Assembly: GCA_021851165.1 (NCBI GenBank) | Contig: JAJZJN010000013.1 | Location: 1 to 32,917 of the forward strand | Length of the DNA stretch: 32,917 nt | Direction of reading: 5' to 3' | Source of the DNA: Actinomycetes bacterium | GTDB lineage: Bacteria; Actinomycetota; Acidimicrobiia; Acidimicrobiales; JAJZJN01 | Shown: in pieces, positions 19,947 to 29,300 of the stretch | How positions within the stretch are numbered: the stretch's first letter is position 1 | How the letters are laid out: each line of letters starts with the position of its first letter | Made by a program: the position numbers and the translations under genes | Notes under the pieces: generated by a model | What the model saw: only the letters and a program-made list of their open reading frames with translations | What the model was told of the DNA's origin: nothing | Databases searched by the model: none

Positions 19947-20768
19947 ATGCACAAACCAACTTCAGTCGACGGTCAGGGAAACCAGGTCTGGAGCTGGTTG
20001 ATGTCACTGCTTCCGGGAATCCCGCGTTCTCGGAAACGCCATCCAGCCGCGCCTGATGATCGAGGCGTGCCAGCCTCCGGTCGCGCCCACCTGGACTGGC
20101 TCATAGCCTTCGAGCTTGGGCAGGTGCTCGGTCGCCGTTCTGCTCAGCCCAACGAGACCTCCGAGCTTCTGAGAACCTCCAAGGCGCAGCTACTGGCCAG
20201 GCTCCTCGATCCCGGTGTTCTCGAGATGGTGACAAGGTCCATCCGCGCGGAAGGGACAGAGCCTCGCACACGCCACGCACGTCGCCCCTCGGCGGAGCTC
20301 CCGGCGATAGGCCGCGTCGCAAACGAGCTTGCAAGCGCGATCTCGCAGACTTCGCGGGAGGCGTTCGAGCTCGGATACCGCGGTGAAGTGCTCATAGGCA
20401 GAGCAGAGCGCAGTGAAGCTGCATCCGAGAACGACCCGGACATTCGGCTCTTCGTCGACACATTGCACGCACACGGCCTCACCTTCGTTTCTCCGGGCCT
20501 CGCGTCTTACCTGACGACCGTGCTCGCCGCCTGGCAGCAGGAGAGGTGCAGCCCGCTTCACGACGTGCTGCCCGCCCTGGAGCTTCTCGTCGTGTTCGTG
20601 GAATCCTCGCTAGCCGGGTCACCCGGCACGGTTGCGACCATCAACGAGCTGCTCGACCAGGCGAGACCGGGCACCCCTGCCAGCCGCCGCAAGATAGCCG
20701 CCGTGCTGGGCGGGGATGTCCTGCCAAGAGAGGGGCCACTGTCGTGGAGGCTGACTCCAGCCCTTTGA
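19947..20768 (+). CDS. Uncharacterised protein
   Basis: Long ORF (from 19926 in the track). The ATG at 19947 (MHKPTS...) follows AGGTGATGAT and avoids overlap with the putative -10. No family recognised. Confidence 0.6.
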   Translation: MHKPTSVDGQGNQVWSWLMSLLPGIPRSRKRHPAAPDDRGVPASGRAHLDWLIAFELGQVLGRRSAQPNETSELLRTSKAQLLARLLDPGVLEMVTRSIRAEGTEPRTRHARRPSAELPAIGRVANELASAISQTSREAFELGYRGEVLIGRAERSEAASENDPDIRLFVDTLHAHGLTFVSPGLASYLTTVLAAWQQERCSPLHDVLPALELLVVFVESSLAGSPGTVATINELLDQARPGTPASRRKIAAVLGGDVLPREGPLSWRLTPAL

Positions 20769-20945
20769 AAGGCATAGACTTGCCGCCGTAGGGTCAAGGA
20801 TCCCATGGGCAGCCACCGTGCGACTGGGCATTGGGCATGCTCGGGGGCCGACCCAGGCTACAGGGCAGCTCGATGTTCACGACCTCGTGGCCGTGACCGA
20901 CTGATTGCAGGTGGGGCGTGATCGGATTGAACAAGCAGCGATGCG

Positions 20946-21638
20946 GTGCTGGCTACCGGTCCTTCCCTGAGTGACCTCGTCGGCAGCACGCTGCTGCTGC
21001 GCCCGGTGGATGACCCCGGCCATGGAGCCGGTGGGATCAGCTCCTCCGCCGGAAGTGCTCCGCATGTAGTCGAGGCGGTCGCAGTCGGGGCAACCCCTTC
21101 AGCCCTACGTCTCGAGACGGACGACCCCAGGGTGACAGATCTGCACAACCAGACCGTCGTCGCCCAGCGCCCCGGGGACAACGCTCTGATCCGTACCGTG
21201 GGCAGGCTCGACGTGCTAGGCAACGATCGCCCATACGTGCTCATACTCCGCCAGGGCCCGGAGGGGCGGCCCGTCGAGACCCTCCAGCGGCGCGACTGGC
21301 TCCGCATACGGACCTCACTCGACGCGCTCGTAACGATCGAGGACGCATCCGGCGAACGGGAGACCTCGTTCGGGACGACCACGGTGGACCTGGGCGGCGG
21401 TGGGGTCCGGCTGTCCAGTTCGGGGGATCTCGTCCAGGGCGACGTGGTCCACCTCGAGATAGAGCTACCCGGCGGGGCCCTCGAGGCCGAGGCCGATGTG
21501 CTTGCAGTATCGGCCGACGGCGAGGCGAGGTGTAGGTTCCGCCCCCTGCCGGAAGCGGCGTGCAGCCGCATAACCCGCTACCTGTTCGACCTCCAGATGG
21601 AGCACCGTCGCAGGGCACGAAACGCCCCCCCGACCTGA
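20946..21638 (+). CDS. PilZ-like (YcgR-like) protein
   Basis: 'QRRDWLRIRTSLDALVTI' (RxxxR) followed by 'TVDLGGGGVRLSSSGDLVQGDVVHLEIELPGG', the typical PilZ arrangement. It lies next to flagellar genes. Confidence 0.7.
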   Translation: MLATGPSLSDLVGSTLLLRPVDDPGHGAGGISSSAGSAPHVVEAVAVGATPSALRLETDDPRVTDLHNQTVVAQRPGDNALIRTVGRLDVLGNDRPYVLILRQGPEGRPVETLQRRDWLRIRTSLDALVTIEDASGERETSFGTTTVDLGGGGVRLSSSGDLVQGDVVHLEIELPGGALEAEADVLAVSADGEARCRFRPLPEAACSRITRYLFDLQMEHRRRARNAPPT

Positions 21639-21655
21639 TCAGCCATGCTCCGCCA

Positions 21656-21702
21656 GCCGGTCAGCCCAGCCGGTCAGCCCAGCCGGTCAGCCCAGCCGGT
21701 CC
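21656..21702. repeat. Tandem repeat, 13-bp unit GCCGGTCAGCCCA (about 3.5 copies)
   Basis: Units at 21656, 21669, 21682 and a partial unit at 21695. Spans the stop codon of the small flagellar-operon gene. Confidence 0.9.
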
Positions 21703-22061
21703 ACATAGGCTGCTGGCCGCTCCCGGCCGGCGGCTCCCTGCAGCACTTCACCCTTGTCCATGCGCGCCAAGGCGCCGCCGATCTTCGCGCGCGCACTCGC
21801 CACCCTCTCTTGAAGGGCGAGATAGCGGTCCAACAGCATCTGTGCCCTGCTGCGCAGATCGTCCGGGATCGACCCGACGCCCCGAGGAAGCTGGTAGGCG
21901 TCCAAAGGGGGCAGGCCGTTTTCCAGCACCGACTCATGAACCGAGATACGCACCTCGATCTCGTCCAGGATCTGCGCCCAGCTCTGAGCCTGCGTGGGGT
22001 CCTGCATAGGGACAACAGGCTGTTGTGCCGGTACCGGCTCCCGTGTTGGCTCAGCCGCCAT
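21687..22061 (-). CDS. Small protein in fliT-like position of the flagellar operon (function unknown)
   Basis: 'MAAEPTREPVPAQQ...SWAQILDEIEVRISVHESVL...LRSRAQMLLDRYLALQERVASARAKIGGALARM', predicted helical. Start overlaps the fliS stop. fliT-like call is by gene order only. Confidence 0.5.
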   Translation of the reverse strand: MAAEPTREPVPAQQPVVPMQDPTQAQSWAQILDEIEVRISVHESVLENGLPPLDAYQLPRGVGSIPDDLRSRAQMLLDRYLALQERVASARAKIGGALARMDKGEVLQGAAGRERPAAYVDRLG

Positions 22062-22611
22062 CGCGCCCGCCTGCTCCGGCGAGCACGCCGGAGTGCGGCG
22101 TGCTCGCCTCAGCTGGACCCATGTGCACCGGATCTGCATGCCCTGGCTCGGCATGACCTTGACCGGCTGCAGGCGCCTCCTGGGTCGCCAGATTCCCCGC
22201 GGCCTGGCGCCAGGCATCGGCCAGCTGGGAGATCATCCCCCGTGGCCGCCCGAGGCGCTCCCGGTCCTTGCGCAAGTTGACCTCCACCAGCTCCGAATAG
22301 AGGAAGTTGTAAAGAGCACGCAGCTGGTCTCCTGCTTCAGGCCATAGCTCGGGTTCAAGGCTGGCAGACAGGTAGATGAGGATCTCCTGCGCGTTCACCA
22401 GGGCTTCGTTCACCTGGTACCAGTCACGGCGCTCGAAGGCGGCGTCGGCCATGGTGCAATCGGCCACTAGCTTGTCGTATAGCATGACCAGCCTGGCAGC
22501 AGGCGAGGCGGTCGCGACGGCATCCACCATGTAGCGCTCCTGGAGCTCTGCCATCGCCTTGGCCTGCCTGACGCCACCGGGTCCCTGGCCCCATTGTCCA
22601 ACCATTCTCAT
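22051..22611 (-). CDS. fliS: Flagellar export chaperone FliS with an extended Ala/His/Pro-rich C-terminal tail
   Basis: 'YMVDAVATASPAARLVMLYDKLVADCTMADAAFERRDWYQVNEALVNAQEILIYLSASLE..LWPEAGDQLRALYNFLYSELVEVN' matches FliS. It lies downstream of fliD. Confidence 0.85.
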   Translation of the reverse strand: MRMVGQWGQGPGGVRQAKAMAELQERYMVDAVATASPAARLVMLYDKLVADCTMADAAFERRDWYQVNEALVNAQEILIYLSASLEPELWPEAGDQLRALYNFLYSELVEVNLRKDRERLGRPRGMISQLADAWRQAAGNLATQEAPAAGQGHAEPGHADPVHMGPAEASTPHSGVLAGAGGRDGG

Positions 22612-22660
22612 TGCCCTCCTGTGGTAATTGCGCCGGTCAGGCCGCTCTCGGTAACCCTTC

Positions 22661-25132
22661 TCACGGCAGCCCGTTCACGAACTGGCTCAACGCGCTGCCT
22701 TCGCTCTTGAGCGTGCCGAGCTGGACCTCCAGCTGGCTGAACTGCTGCTCGAGCATCTGCTTCTGCTCGGCAGCCAGCGACGCGTAATAGCTGATCTGGG
22801 GATCCAGGCCGGTCGACTCGTTCTGCAGCCCTTTGATCGCCTGGGTCACCACACCCCCTGGCGCGCTCGACATCCCCTGGGCGAAATTCGATATCTGCTG
22901 GGCGATACCTGGCTCGTACTGGAACGTCCCGATGTTGGTGGAGCTCGTGATACCCGGAGCTGTCACGAGCAGCGTCAACCCGTCGGCTCCCATCACCTGG
23001 CCGGTCCCAGTGGCCGGTGTGCCGTTGATCGTCCCAGCCACGTCGGTCCCGCTGAAGGTCGCGCTGCCCGATCCCGCGAGCCCCGTGGTTCCCGCAGCAG
23101 TGTCAGTGGAGCTGACGGTGAAGCTCGCCGCGCTGCCATAGGCGGATGACAGCAGCTCCAGACCACCGCTACTGGCCACCTGAGCCGACAGCCCGATACC
23201 GCTTTTCACGAATAGCTGGTTCAAAGCGCTCACTATGCTCGAAAAGGACTCACCAGCAGTCGTCGTGTAGACCACAGTGCTGCCGCCGCTTCCAATGGTC
23301 AGGGTCTCTGCGGTGCTCACGCTGCCCGAGGTGTTGGACGTCTCGGAGTCGGTGGCCTGGGTGGCAGAGTGGCTGACCGACACCGCATAGCTGCCCTGAG
23401 TGGCCTCGCCGGTGGCGTTCTCGAAGCTCACGTCGCCGGTATAGCTCGACGAGGCCGGCGAGAATGACCCTCCCTGGGCGAACATGGCCTCGACCTGGCT
23501 CGGATTCGCATTGAGGGCGCTCTCGAACGTCGACTGGTCGAAAGAGATCGTTCCAGCGGCGTTGAGGGTGATACCCACGCCCTCGGGGTTGCCGAGCGTC
23601 GAGCTGCCTGTGGTCATGCCGAAGGTGGCAAGGATCTGACTCTGGAGAGAGCTTACGAGGGGCGAGCCGAACAGCGGGCCCGCGACGTTCGTCTGCTGGT
23701 TGTAACTTGCGTACTTTGCGATGTCGGCAAGAACGGTGTTCGCGGCGGTTACCAGGCCCTGCACCGACTTGGCCGCGTCAGCCGCGTCCGGACTCACGCT
23801 CACGGTCGTCTCTGCCGACGAGGTTGCCAGGAGGTTCACCGTCAGACCGGGAAGCAAGCCGGTGACGGCGTTGCTCTGCGAAGTAACGGCGTCGGCGGCT
23901 ATACCGTTCAGCCATACCACCGAGTCCTGCCCGCTCTGGACGCTTTGCAGAGTGCCGATGGCCGTCGAGAAGGCGCTCGTGTCAATGGTCATGTTCGCGT
24001 GCGTACCATCCTGCGAGGAGGAGAGCTGCAGTATGTAGCCGTTGGAGGTGTCTATCGCGCTGGCCGACACCCCGGCGTTGGCGGAGTTCACATTTGCCAC
24101 CAGGTCTGCCAGAGAGCCGCTGCCGGTGCTCACGTTCGTCGCCGTGGTCGAGCCGGCGTCGACCGATCCTCCCGTGCCCACCGCCGCGGTGATCGATCCT
24201 CCCGTGCCCGATGTCAACGTGAAAACCGAGCCTGCAGCAATCGGGCCTGTCGTCGAGTTGCCAACCGTGTTGACCGTGCCGTCGACGTTTACCAGCGCGT
24301 CGACGCCACTTGCCGCCGATGCCATCGTGGCCACGCCGAGAGAGCCAAGCGCGGTGCCGCCCGTGACCTGCATGGTCGCCGCCGATCCCTGGTCGGTGGT
24401 CGAGATCGCCATGTATCCGCTCGAATTGACGCTTGCCTGCAGCGCCCCACCCGAGGCCGACGCAACCGCAGAAGCGAGCTGGCTCTGGGTGTAGGTGCCC
24501 GCGGCGATGGTGTAGGTATAGGCAGTGCCGTTCACCGTGACGTCGAGGGTGTCGTTGGTGCTACCGATCGTCGTGGACGCGGCCACGGCACTGGTTCCGG
24601 TCGTCGAAGCGCCCTGAGAAGCCTGTGTTACGTCAAGCGAGTGGCTCCCCAGGGCGAGCCCGCTTCCGGACGCCAGGGATGAGAACCCCAGAGAGCTCGC
24701 CTGGCTCAGGAGAAAGCCGGTGTTGGCGCTCGCAATCGAGTCCGCGGTGGATCCCACGGTGCCGGTGGAATCGAGCACGTCGTTGGTGGCGAGCTGCTGG
24801 ACGGTGAACGATACCGACCCAGCGGGAGTCGAAGGTGACGCAGTGGCGGTGGCAACCGTCGAGCTCGACGATGTCGCGAGCATCGGCCACCCGGATCCGG
24901 TCGCGGTGGTGAGCGAGGTCGCTGCGCTCTGGAGCGCTGCAAGGTCGGTGTTGATCTGCTGCCAGGCGCTCGCCTGGGTCTGAAGCTGGCTCTGCTGCGC
25001 CTGGAGATCCTGCTCCGGCTGCAGGTACGACTGCAGCATGGCCTGGATGATCTGCTGGGTGTTCAGCCCGGATATGAGGCCGCTGGCCTGGAGCAGCGGG
25101 CCAGAACCCCCCGTGCCGGCAATGCTTGTCAT
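22661..25132 (-). CDS. fliD: Flagellar hook-associated protein 2 (filament cap)
   Basis: N-terminus 'ASGLISGLNTQQIIQAMLQSYLQPEQDLQAQQSQLQTQASAWQQINTDLAALQSAATSL', C-terminus 'QEKQMLEQQFSQLEVQLGTLKSEGSALSQFVNGLP'-like. Ser/Thr-rich 823 aa. Confidence 0.92.
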   Translation of the reverse strand: MTSIAGTGGSGPLLQASGLISGLNTQQIIQAMLQSYLQPEQDLQAQQSQLQTQASAWQQINTDLAALQSAATSLTTATGSGWPMLATSSSSTVATATASPSTPAGSVSFTVQQLATNDVLDSTGTVGSTADSIASANTGFLLSQASSLGFSSLASGSGLALGSHSLDVTQASQGASTTGTSAVAASTTIGSTNDTLDVTVNGTAYTYTIAAGTYTQSQLASAVASASGGALQASVNSSGYMAISTTDQGSAATMQVTGGTALGSLGVATMASAASGVDALVNVDGTVNTVGNSTTGPIAAGSVFTLTSGTGGSITAAVGTGGSVDAGSTTATNVSTGSGSLADLVANVNSANAGVSASAIDTSNGYILQLSSSQDGTHANMTIDTSAFSTAIGTLQSVQSGQDSVVWLNGIAADAVTSQSNAVTGLLPGLTVNLLATSSAETTVSVSPDAADAAKSVQGLVTAANTVLADIAKYASYNQQTNVAGPLFGSPLVSSLQSQILATFGMTTGSSTLGNPEGVGITLNAAGTISFDQSTFESALNANPSQVEAMFAQGGSFSPASSSYTGDVSFENATGEATQGSYAVSVSHSATQATDSETSNTSGSVSTAETLTIGSGGSTVVYTTTAGESFSSIVSALNQLFVKSGIGLSAQVASSGGLELLSSAYGSAASFTVSSTDTAAGTTGLAGSGSATFSGTDVAGTINGTPATGTGQVMGADGLTLLVTAPGITSSTNIGTFQYEPGIAQQISNFAQGMSSAPGGVVTQAIKGLQNESTGLDPQISYYASLAAEQKQMLEQQFSQLEVQLGTLKSEGSALSQFVNGLP

Positions 25133-25188
25133 GTTCGCCTACCTCCGGTCGGCTGGCTGGGTCCGGTGTCCTCCCCGGCGGCTGGACC

Positions 25189-25221
25189 GTGCCCTGACCG
25201 CCACGGAGGCGGCCAGGGCAC
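25189..25221 (-). promoter_or_regulatory. Strong hairpin between flagellin and fliD
   Basis: GTGCCCTG-a-CCGCC-acgga-GGCGG-c-CAGGGCAC, with 8+5 bp paired around one mismatch. 20 bp after the flagellin stop, with no T-tract. Confidence 0.65.
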
Positions 25222-25240
25222 GGAGCAACCCGCCATAGGC

Positions 25241-26083
25241 TCAGGTCAGGAGCTTCAGGACGAGAGCCGGCTGCTGCTGGGCCTGCGAGAGCATCGCGGT
25301 GCCGGACTGCATGAGGATCTGCTGGGTAGAGAACTGCGTCGTAGCTTCGGCGAAGTTCACATCGACTAGCTGCGACTTGGCTGCCGTCAGGTTCTGGTTC
25401 ATCACCGTCAGGTTCGCCGCTATACCCTGCAGCTCGTTTTGCAGTGACCCCACACCTGCAGCCATCGACGCAACCGTCGAGATCGCAGCCTGCACCGACG
25501 CCAGTGCCGACAGCGCTGCCGATACCGTGCCGATCGAAACGCCGGCGCTCCCTGTCGCTACGCCCAGGGCGCCAACGGTGGCGGCAGACACGCCGAAGGT
25601 GATCTGGTCGGCCACTGTGGCGAACGCACCGACCTGGACGATCTCGTTGGAGAACGTTCCGTTCAGCAGGTTCTGAGTACCGAAGGTGGTGGTCGATGCG
25701 ATCTGCTGGATCTCGTTCTGCAGGTCGACGAACTCCTGCTGGTTTGCAGCGACCGACGCGGGGTCGGTGGTGCCACCACTGGAGTTCGCAGCGGCGAGCT
25801 GGTCCATCGTCTGCAGGATCGAGGCGATCTGGTTGAGCGCACCGTCTGCGGTCTGTACGAGCGACACACCGTTCTGGACATTGTTGATCGCCTGCTGGGC
25901 GCCGTTGATCTCGTAGGTGAAGTTCTGTGCGATCTGGTACCCCGCGGGATTGTCCGCTGCGGTCTGGATCGCCAAGCCCGACGAGAGCTGGGCAATGGTC
26001 TGGCTCAACGAGATATTGGTCGCGTTGAGATTGTTGTACGCGTTTATCGCGTCAAGGTTGGTATTTACAACGAGCGAGGACAT
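25241..26083 (-). CDS. Flagellin
   Basis: 'VNTNLDAINAYNNLNATNISLSQTIAQLSSGLAIQTAADNPAGYQIAQ' N-terminus and 'QSGTAMLSQAQQQPALVLKLLT' C-terminus. RBS AAGGAGAAGGAACGG-ATG. Confidence 0.95.
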   Translation of the reverse strand: MSSLVVNTNLDAINAYNNLNATNISLSQTIAQLSSGLAIQTAADNPAGYQIAQNFTYEINGAQQAINNVQNGVSLVQTADGALNQIASILQTMDQLAAANSSGGTTDPASVAANQQEFVDLQNEIQQIASTTTFGTQNLLNGTFSNEIVQVGAFATVADQITFGVSAATVGALGVATGSAGVSIGTVSAALSALASVQAAISTVASMAAGVGSLQNELQGIAANLTVMNQNLTAAKSQLVDVNFAEATTQFSTQQILMQSGTAMLSQAQQQPALVLKLLT

Positions 26084-26226
26084 CCGTTCCTTCTCCTTGT
26101 TAGGTGTTCATTGGTATTTCGCGCCGCCCTTTCCGTGAGCGGCAGCACCCACGACCACTTCGACCGGAAGCTCACCGGCCGCGCACGGCCGGACCGAACC
26201 AGTGGTCCCGAATGCTCCGATGCAGT

Positions 26227-26254
26227 GTATCGACAATCGAGCCGCCGTGCTTTA
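26227..26254 (-). promoter_or_regulatory. Candidate sigma-28 (FliA/SigD-type) promoter for flagellin
   Basis: Minus strand TAAA-N16-GTCGATAC versus consensus TAAA-N15-GCCGATAA, about 145 bp upstream of the flagellin ATG. Confidence 0.5.
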
Positions 26255-26392
26255 GCGCAAACTCGCCGGAATCCAGATTGCCTCCAGGCTCCCGCTCGAT
26301 CAGGTTGTCCCAGACCCAGCAGCCCGATCACTCCCTGCTTCAGGCCGGCCGGTGCGGTCAAGTCGAAGGCGCAAAGAGCCGATGACATCCCG

Positions 26393-29300
26393 GTGAGCCG
26401 CCCCACCGCCGCTGTAGTCGTGATCACCGAGGCCAGCCCGGACTCTACGGTGGCACTGCTCAGCGCGCTGCGCCCCACACTCGGCCCGCGTGACACCACT
26501 ACGGTCGTGAATCCACACGGCAGCGGTAGCACGTCCTTCAACCGCCACTATCCGTGGGCCGGATCCATCGAGACGGCCCCAGCAGCCAACTGGGCCTCTG
26601 CATGCAACCTGGCAGCAGTCGGCGCGTCAGGTGAGATCATCGTCTTCCTCCACACCGATGTCCTGCTCGGACCACGCTGGCTCGACATGCTCGGCGAAGC
26701 CATGGAGCTGCCGGGCGTTCAGGTAACAGGGCCCAGGCTCAACATAGGGCCGACGGGCCAGGAGATGACTCCCCTGCCCTATGCGCCAACCGACCCGAGG
26801 GCCCTCCGGCGCTTCGCTCGTGACCTTGCCCTGTCCAGACGTGGTGACACCACGGCCACGAGCATCCTGTCGCCTACGGTCCTGGCTGTCGCCCGAAAGG
26901 CGTTCGAAGCGGTCGGCGGGTTCGACGAAGCTCTCGGCGACGACGCTGCGGTGGCCACCGAGGACCTCTGCGCCCGCATCGCGGCTGGGGGTGGTCTCGC
27001 AGCTGTGGTCGAGGGCTGCTTCGTCCATCATGTCGGGAGCTGCCTCGGAAGCTACGAGGCCCGCTGCGCGGCCTACCGCTCCGCCGAAGCCGGTTTCGTC
27101 GAGCGCCATGGCAGGATCCCGTCGAGCCCACCCGAGCCGCTCGTATCAGCCTGCCTCATCGCCCGTGACGAGGAGGAGGACCTGCCCGGGTGCCTGGACT
27201 CCCTCGAAGGTTTTGCCGACGAGATCGTCGTCTACGACACCGGGTCGACCGACGCCACCCGGGAGATCGCTCGGGCACGGGGCGCAACCGTGGTGGAAGG
27301 CTACTGGGACGACGACTTCTCTCGCGCGCGGAACGCCGCCCTGGCACACTGCCGTGGCACATGGGTCGCGTGGCTCGACGCCGACGAGACACTGGTCACG
27401 CCGGATCCGGTGGGATTACGGCATCTGCTCGAGCAGAGCTCGCCGGCACTCGAAGGGCTCCTCGTCTCGATCGACAACCTGACCGGTGCCGGCACCGGAA
27501 CCAGCTTCGCACATGTTGCGTGCAGGCTGTTCCGCAGACGCGCTGGCATGTGGGTCGGCCGCCTTCACGAGCAGGTAGCTGCTCCCGAGAGCCGGCCTGT
27601 GCTCATGTTGGCCCCACTCGAGGGCACACGCCTGCGCCACACCGGATATCTGGACAAGCGGATGGTCGCCAGGTCCAAGCTCGAGCGCAATATCCGGGTT
27701 GCCGAGACCGAGGTGGCTGAAACGGAGACCGCTGCCAATGGCAGGGAAGCACCGATACCAGGATACTCCCTGGTGAGCCTCGGCAGGTCGCTTGGCACAG
27801 TGCCCGGCAAGCACGAAGAAGCTCTCGACTACCTGCGACGCGGAGTAGCAGCGACCACCGACCCCACGACGAAACGGCTCGGAGAGCGGAGCGTCGCCGA
27901 GTTGCTCATCGGCCTCGACCGGCTCGACGAGGCGATGGAATGGGTCGAACGGCTGCGTGGCGACAGCGTCACGAGCGTCCTACCCGACACCTTGGAGGCG
28001 CGCGTGCGCCTGGCCCAGGGCGACAACGACGCGGTTCTCTCCCTCCTGCCAACCACGGCGGAGTCGTCACGCGACGACGACCTGTTCGAGTACGACCAGC
28101 ACATGTTCGCGGCGATGCGGGCCAAGGCGCTGGTAGCCCTCGAGCGCTACGGGGAGGCAGCCGATGTGCTCCTGGCGTCGCTCAGGGAGCGCGGAGCGCT
28201 CGATACCCATCTAGGCGAGCTCGTAGCATGCCTGAAGCAGGCTGGGCGAGATCTAGGTGAGGTCGCTGACGTGCTCCCGGCAGACCGCGTCAAGCTGTTC
28301 CTCGCCCAGATCCTCCAGTTCCTCCCTGAGCCTGCGGACGAGCTGCTGGATGCCTGCTGGGAGAGACTCCCCGAGCGCGACGCGGTTCTCGCCACCGCGG
28401 CAAGCCTCGCCCGGCGCCTCAGGTTGGAGCGTGCGCTGATGTGGTCATCACGCCTCCGCTCCGAGGGGCTTGCCGACCTCTGCCCACTCGTCTCCATAGC
28501 TCGCGACCCATCCGAGCGGCCGCGGGCGCGCGTGAAGGCAGCGGCAGTGGCTTCGAGGGCGTTCGGAGACGCCGCTGCACGCGAGGCACTCGGACCGGCG
28601 CTGTTGTCACTGGGATCCCTGGAGTTCCCCGGTGCCTTCGCCGAGCTCGCTCAGCTCGCTCCTGATCTGGCAGAGGCATTCGCGGACATCCAAGATGCCC
28701 GCCACGAACCCATGGGCAACCACGACATGGGCGACGCTCCACGAGTCTCGGTCGTGCTCCTAGCCGCTGCCCATGACAGCGCCAGGCACATGCCCGAGCA
28801 CACCACCGCTACCGCTGCTGGCACCGCCACCGCTGCTGGCACCGCCACCGCTGCTGGCACCGCCACCGCTGCTGGCACCGCCACCGCCACCGAAATGCTC
28901 GCATGCCTCGAGGCACTGGCGAACAGCCTGGACGAGCATCTGTCGTTCGAGGTGATCGTGGTCGATGACGGCACTGACCCCGCGACGGCGATGGTGCTCG
29001 ACAGCCTCGGTGGCGACGTCCGCCTCGTTCGCAACGACGCTCCGATCGGCATTTGCCGCTCTCTCACCCGTGGAGCCGAGCTGGCCCGTGGCGAGATCTT
29101 GGCGATCATCGGGTCACCATGCAGGCCGGAGACAGGGTGGATCGAGGTGCTCCTGGACGATCTCGACGCCGATCCCCGGCTCGTGGCCGTGGGGCCCCTT
29201 CTGGCTGACGACGGCGGGACCTGCGTGGCAGCAGGAGGGATGCTCGTAAATGGGGAGGCCGTTGTGTACGGGAGGGGCGAAGCCATGGGGACGCCACTCC

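Noticed and set aside
23945-24682. 245-aa Arg-rich plus-strand ORF
   Set aside because: Antisense to fliD; Arg/His-rich composition typical of a shadow frame.
26111-26392. N-terminal extension of the glycosyltransferase ORF
   Set aside because: Overlaps the flagellin leader and promoter; composition unlike the rest of the protein; a GTG at 26393 precedes the first GT2-like strand.
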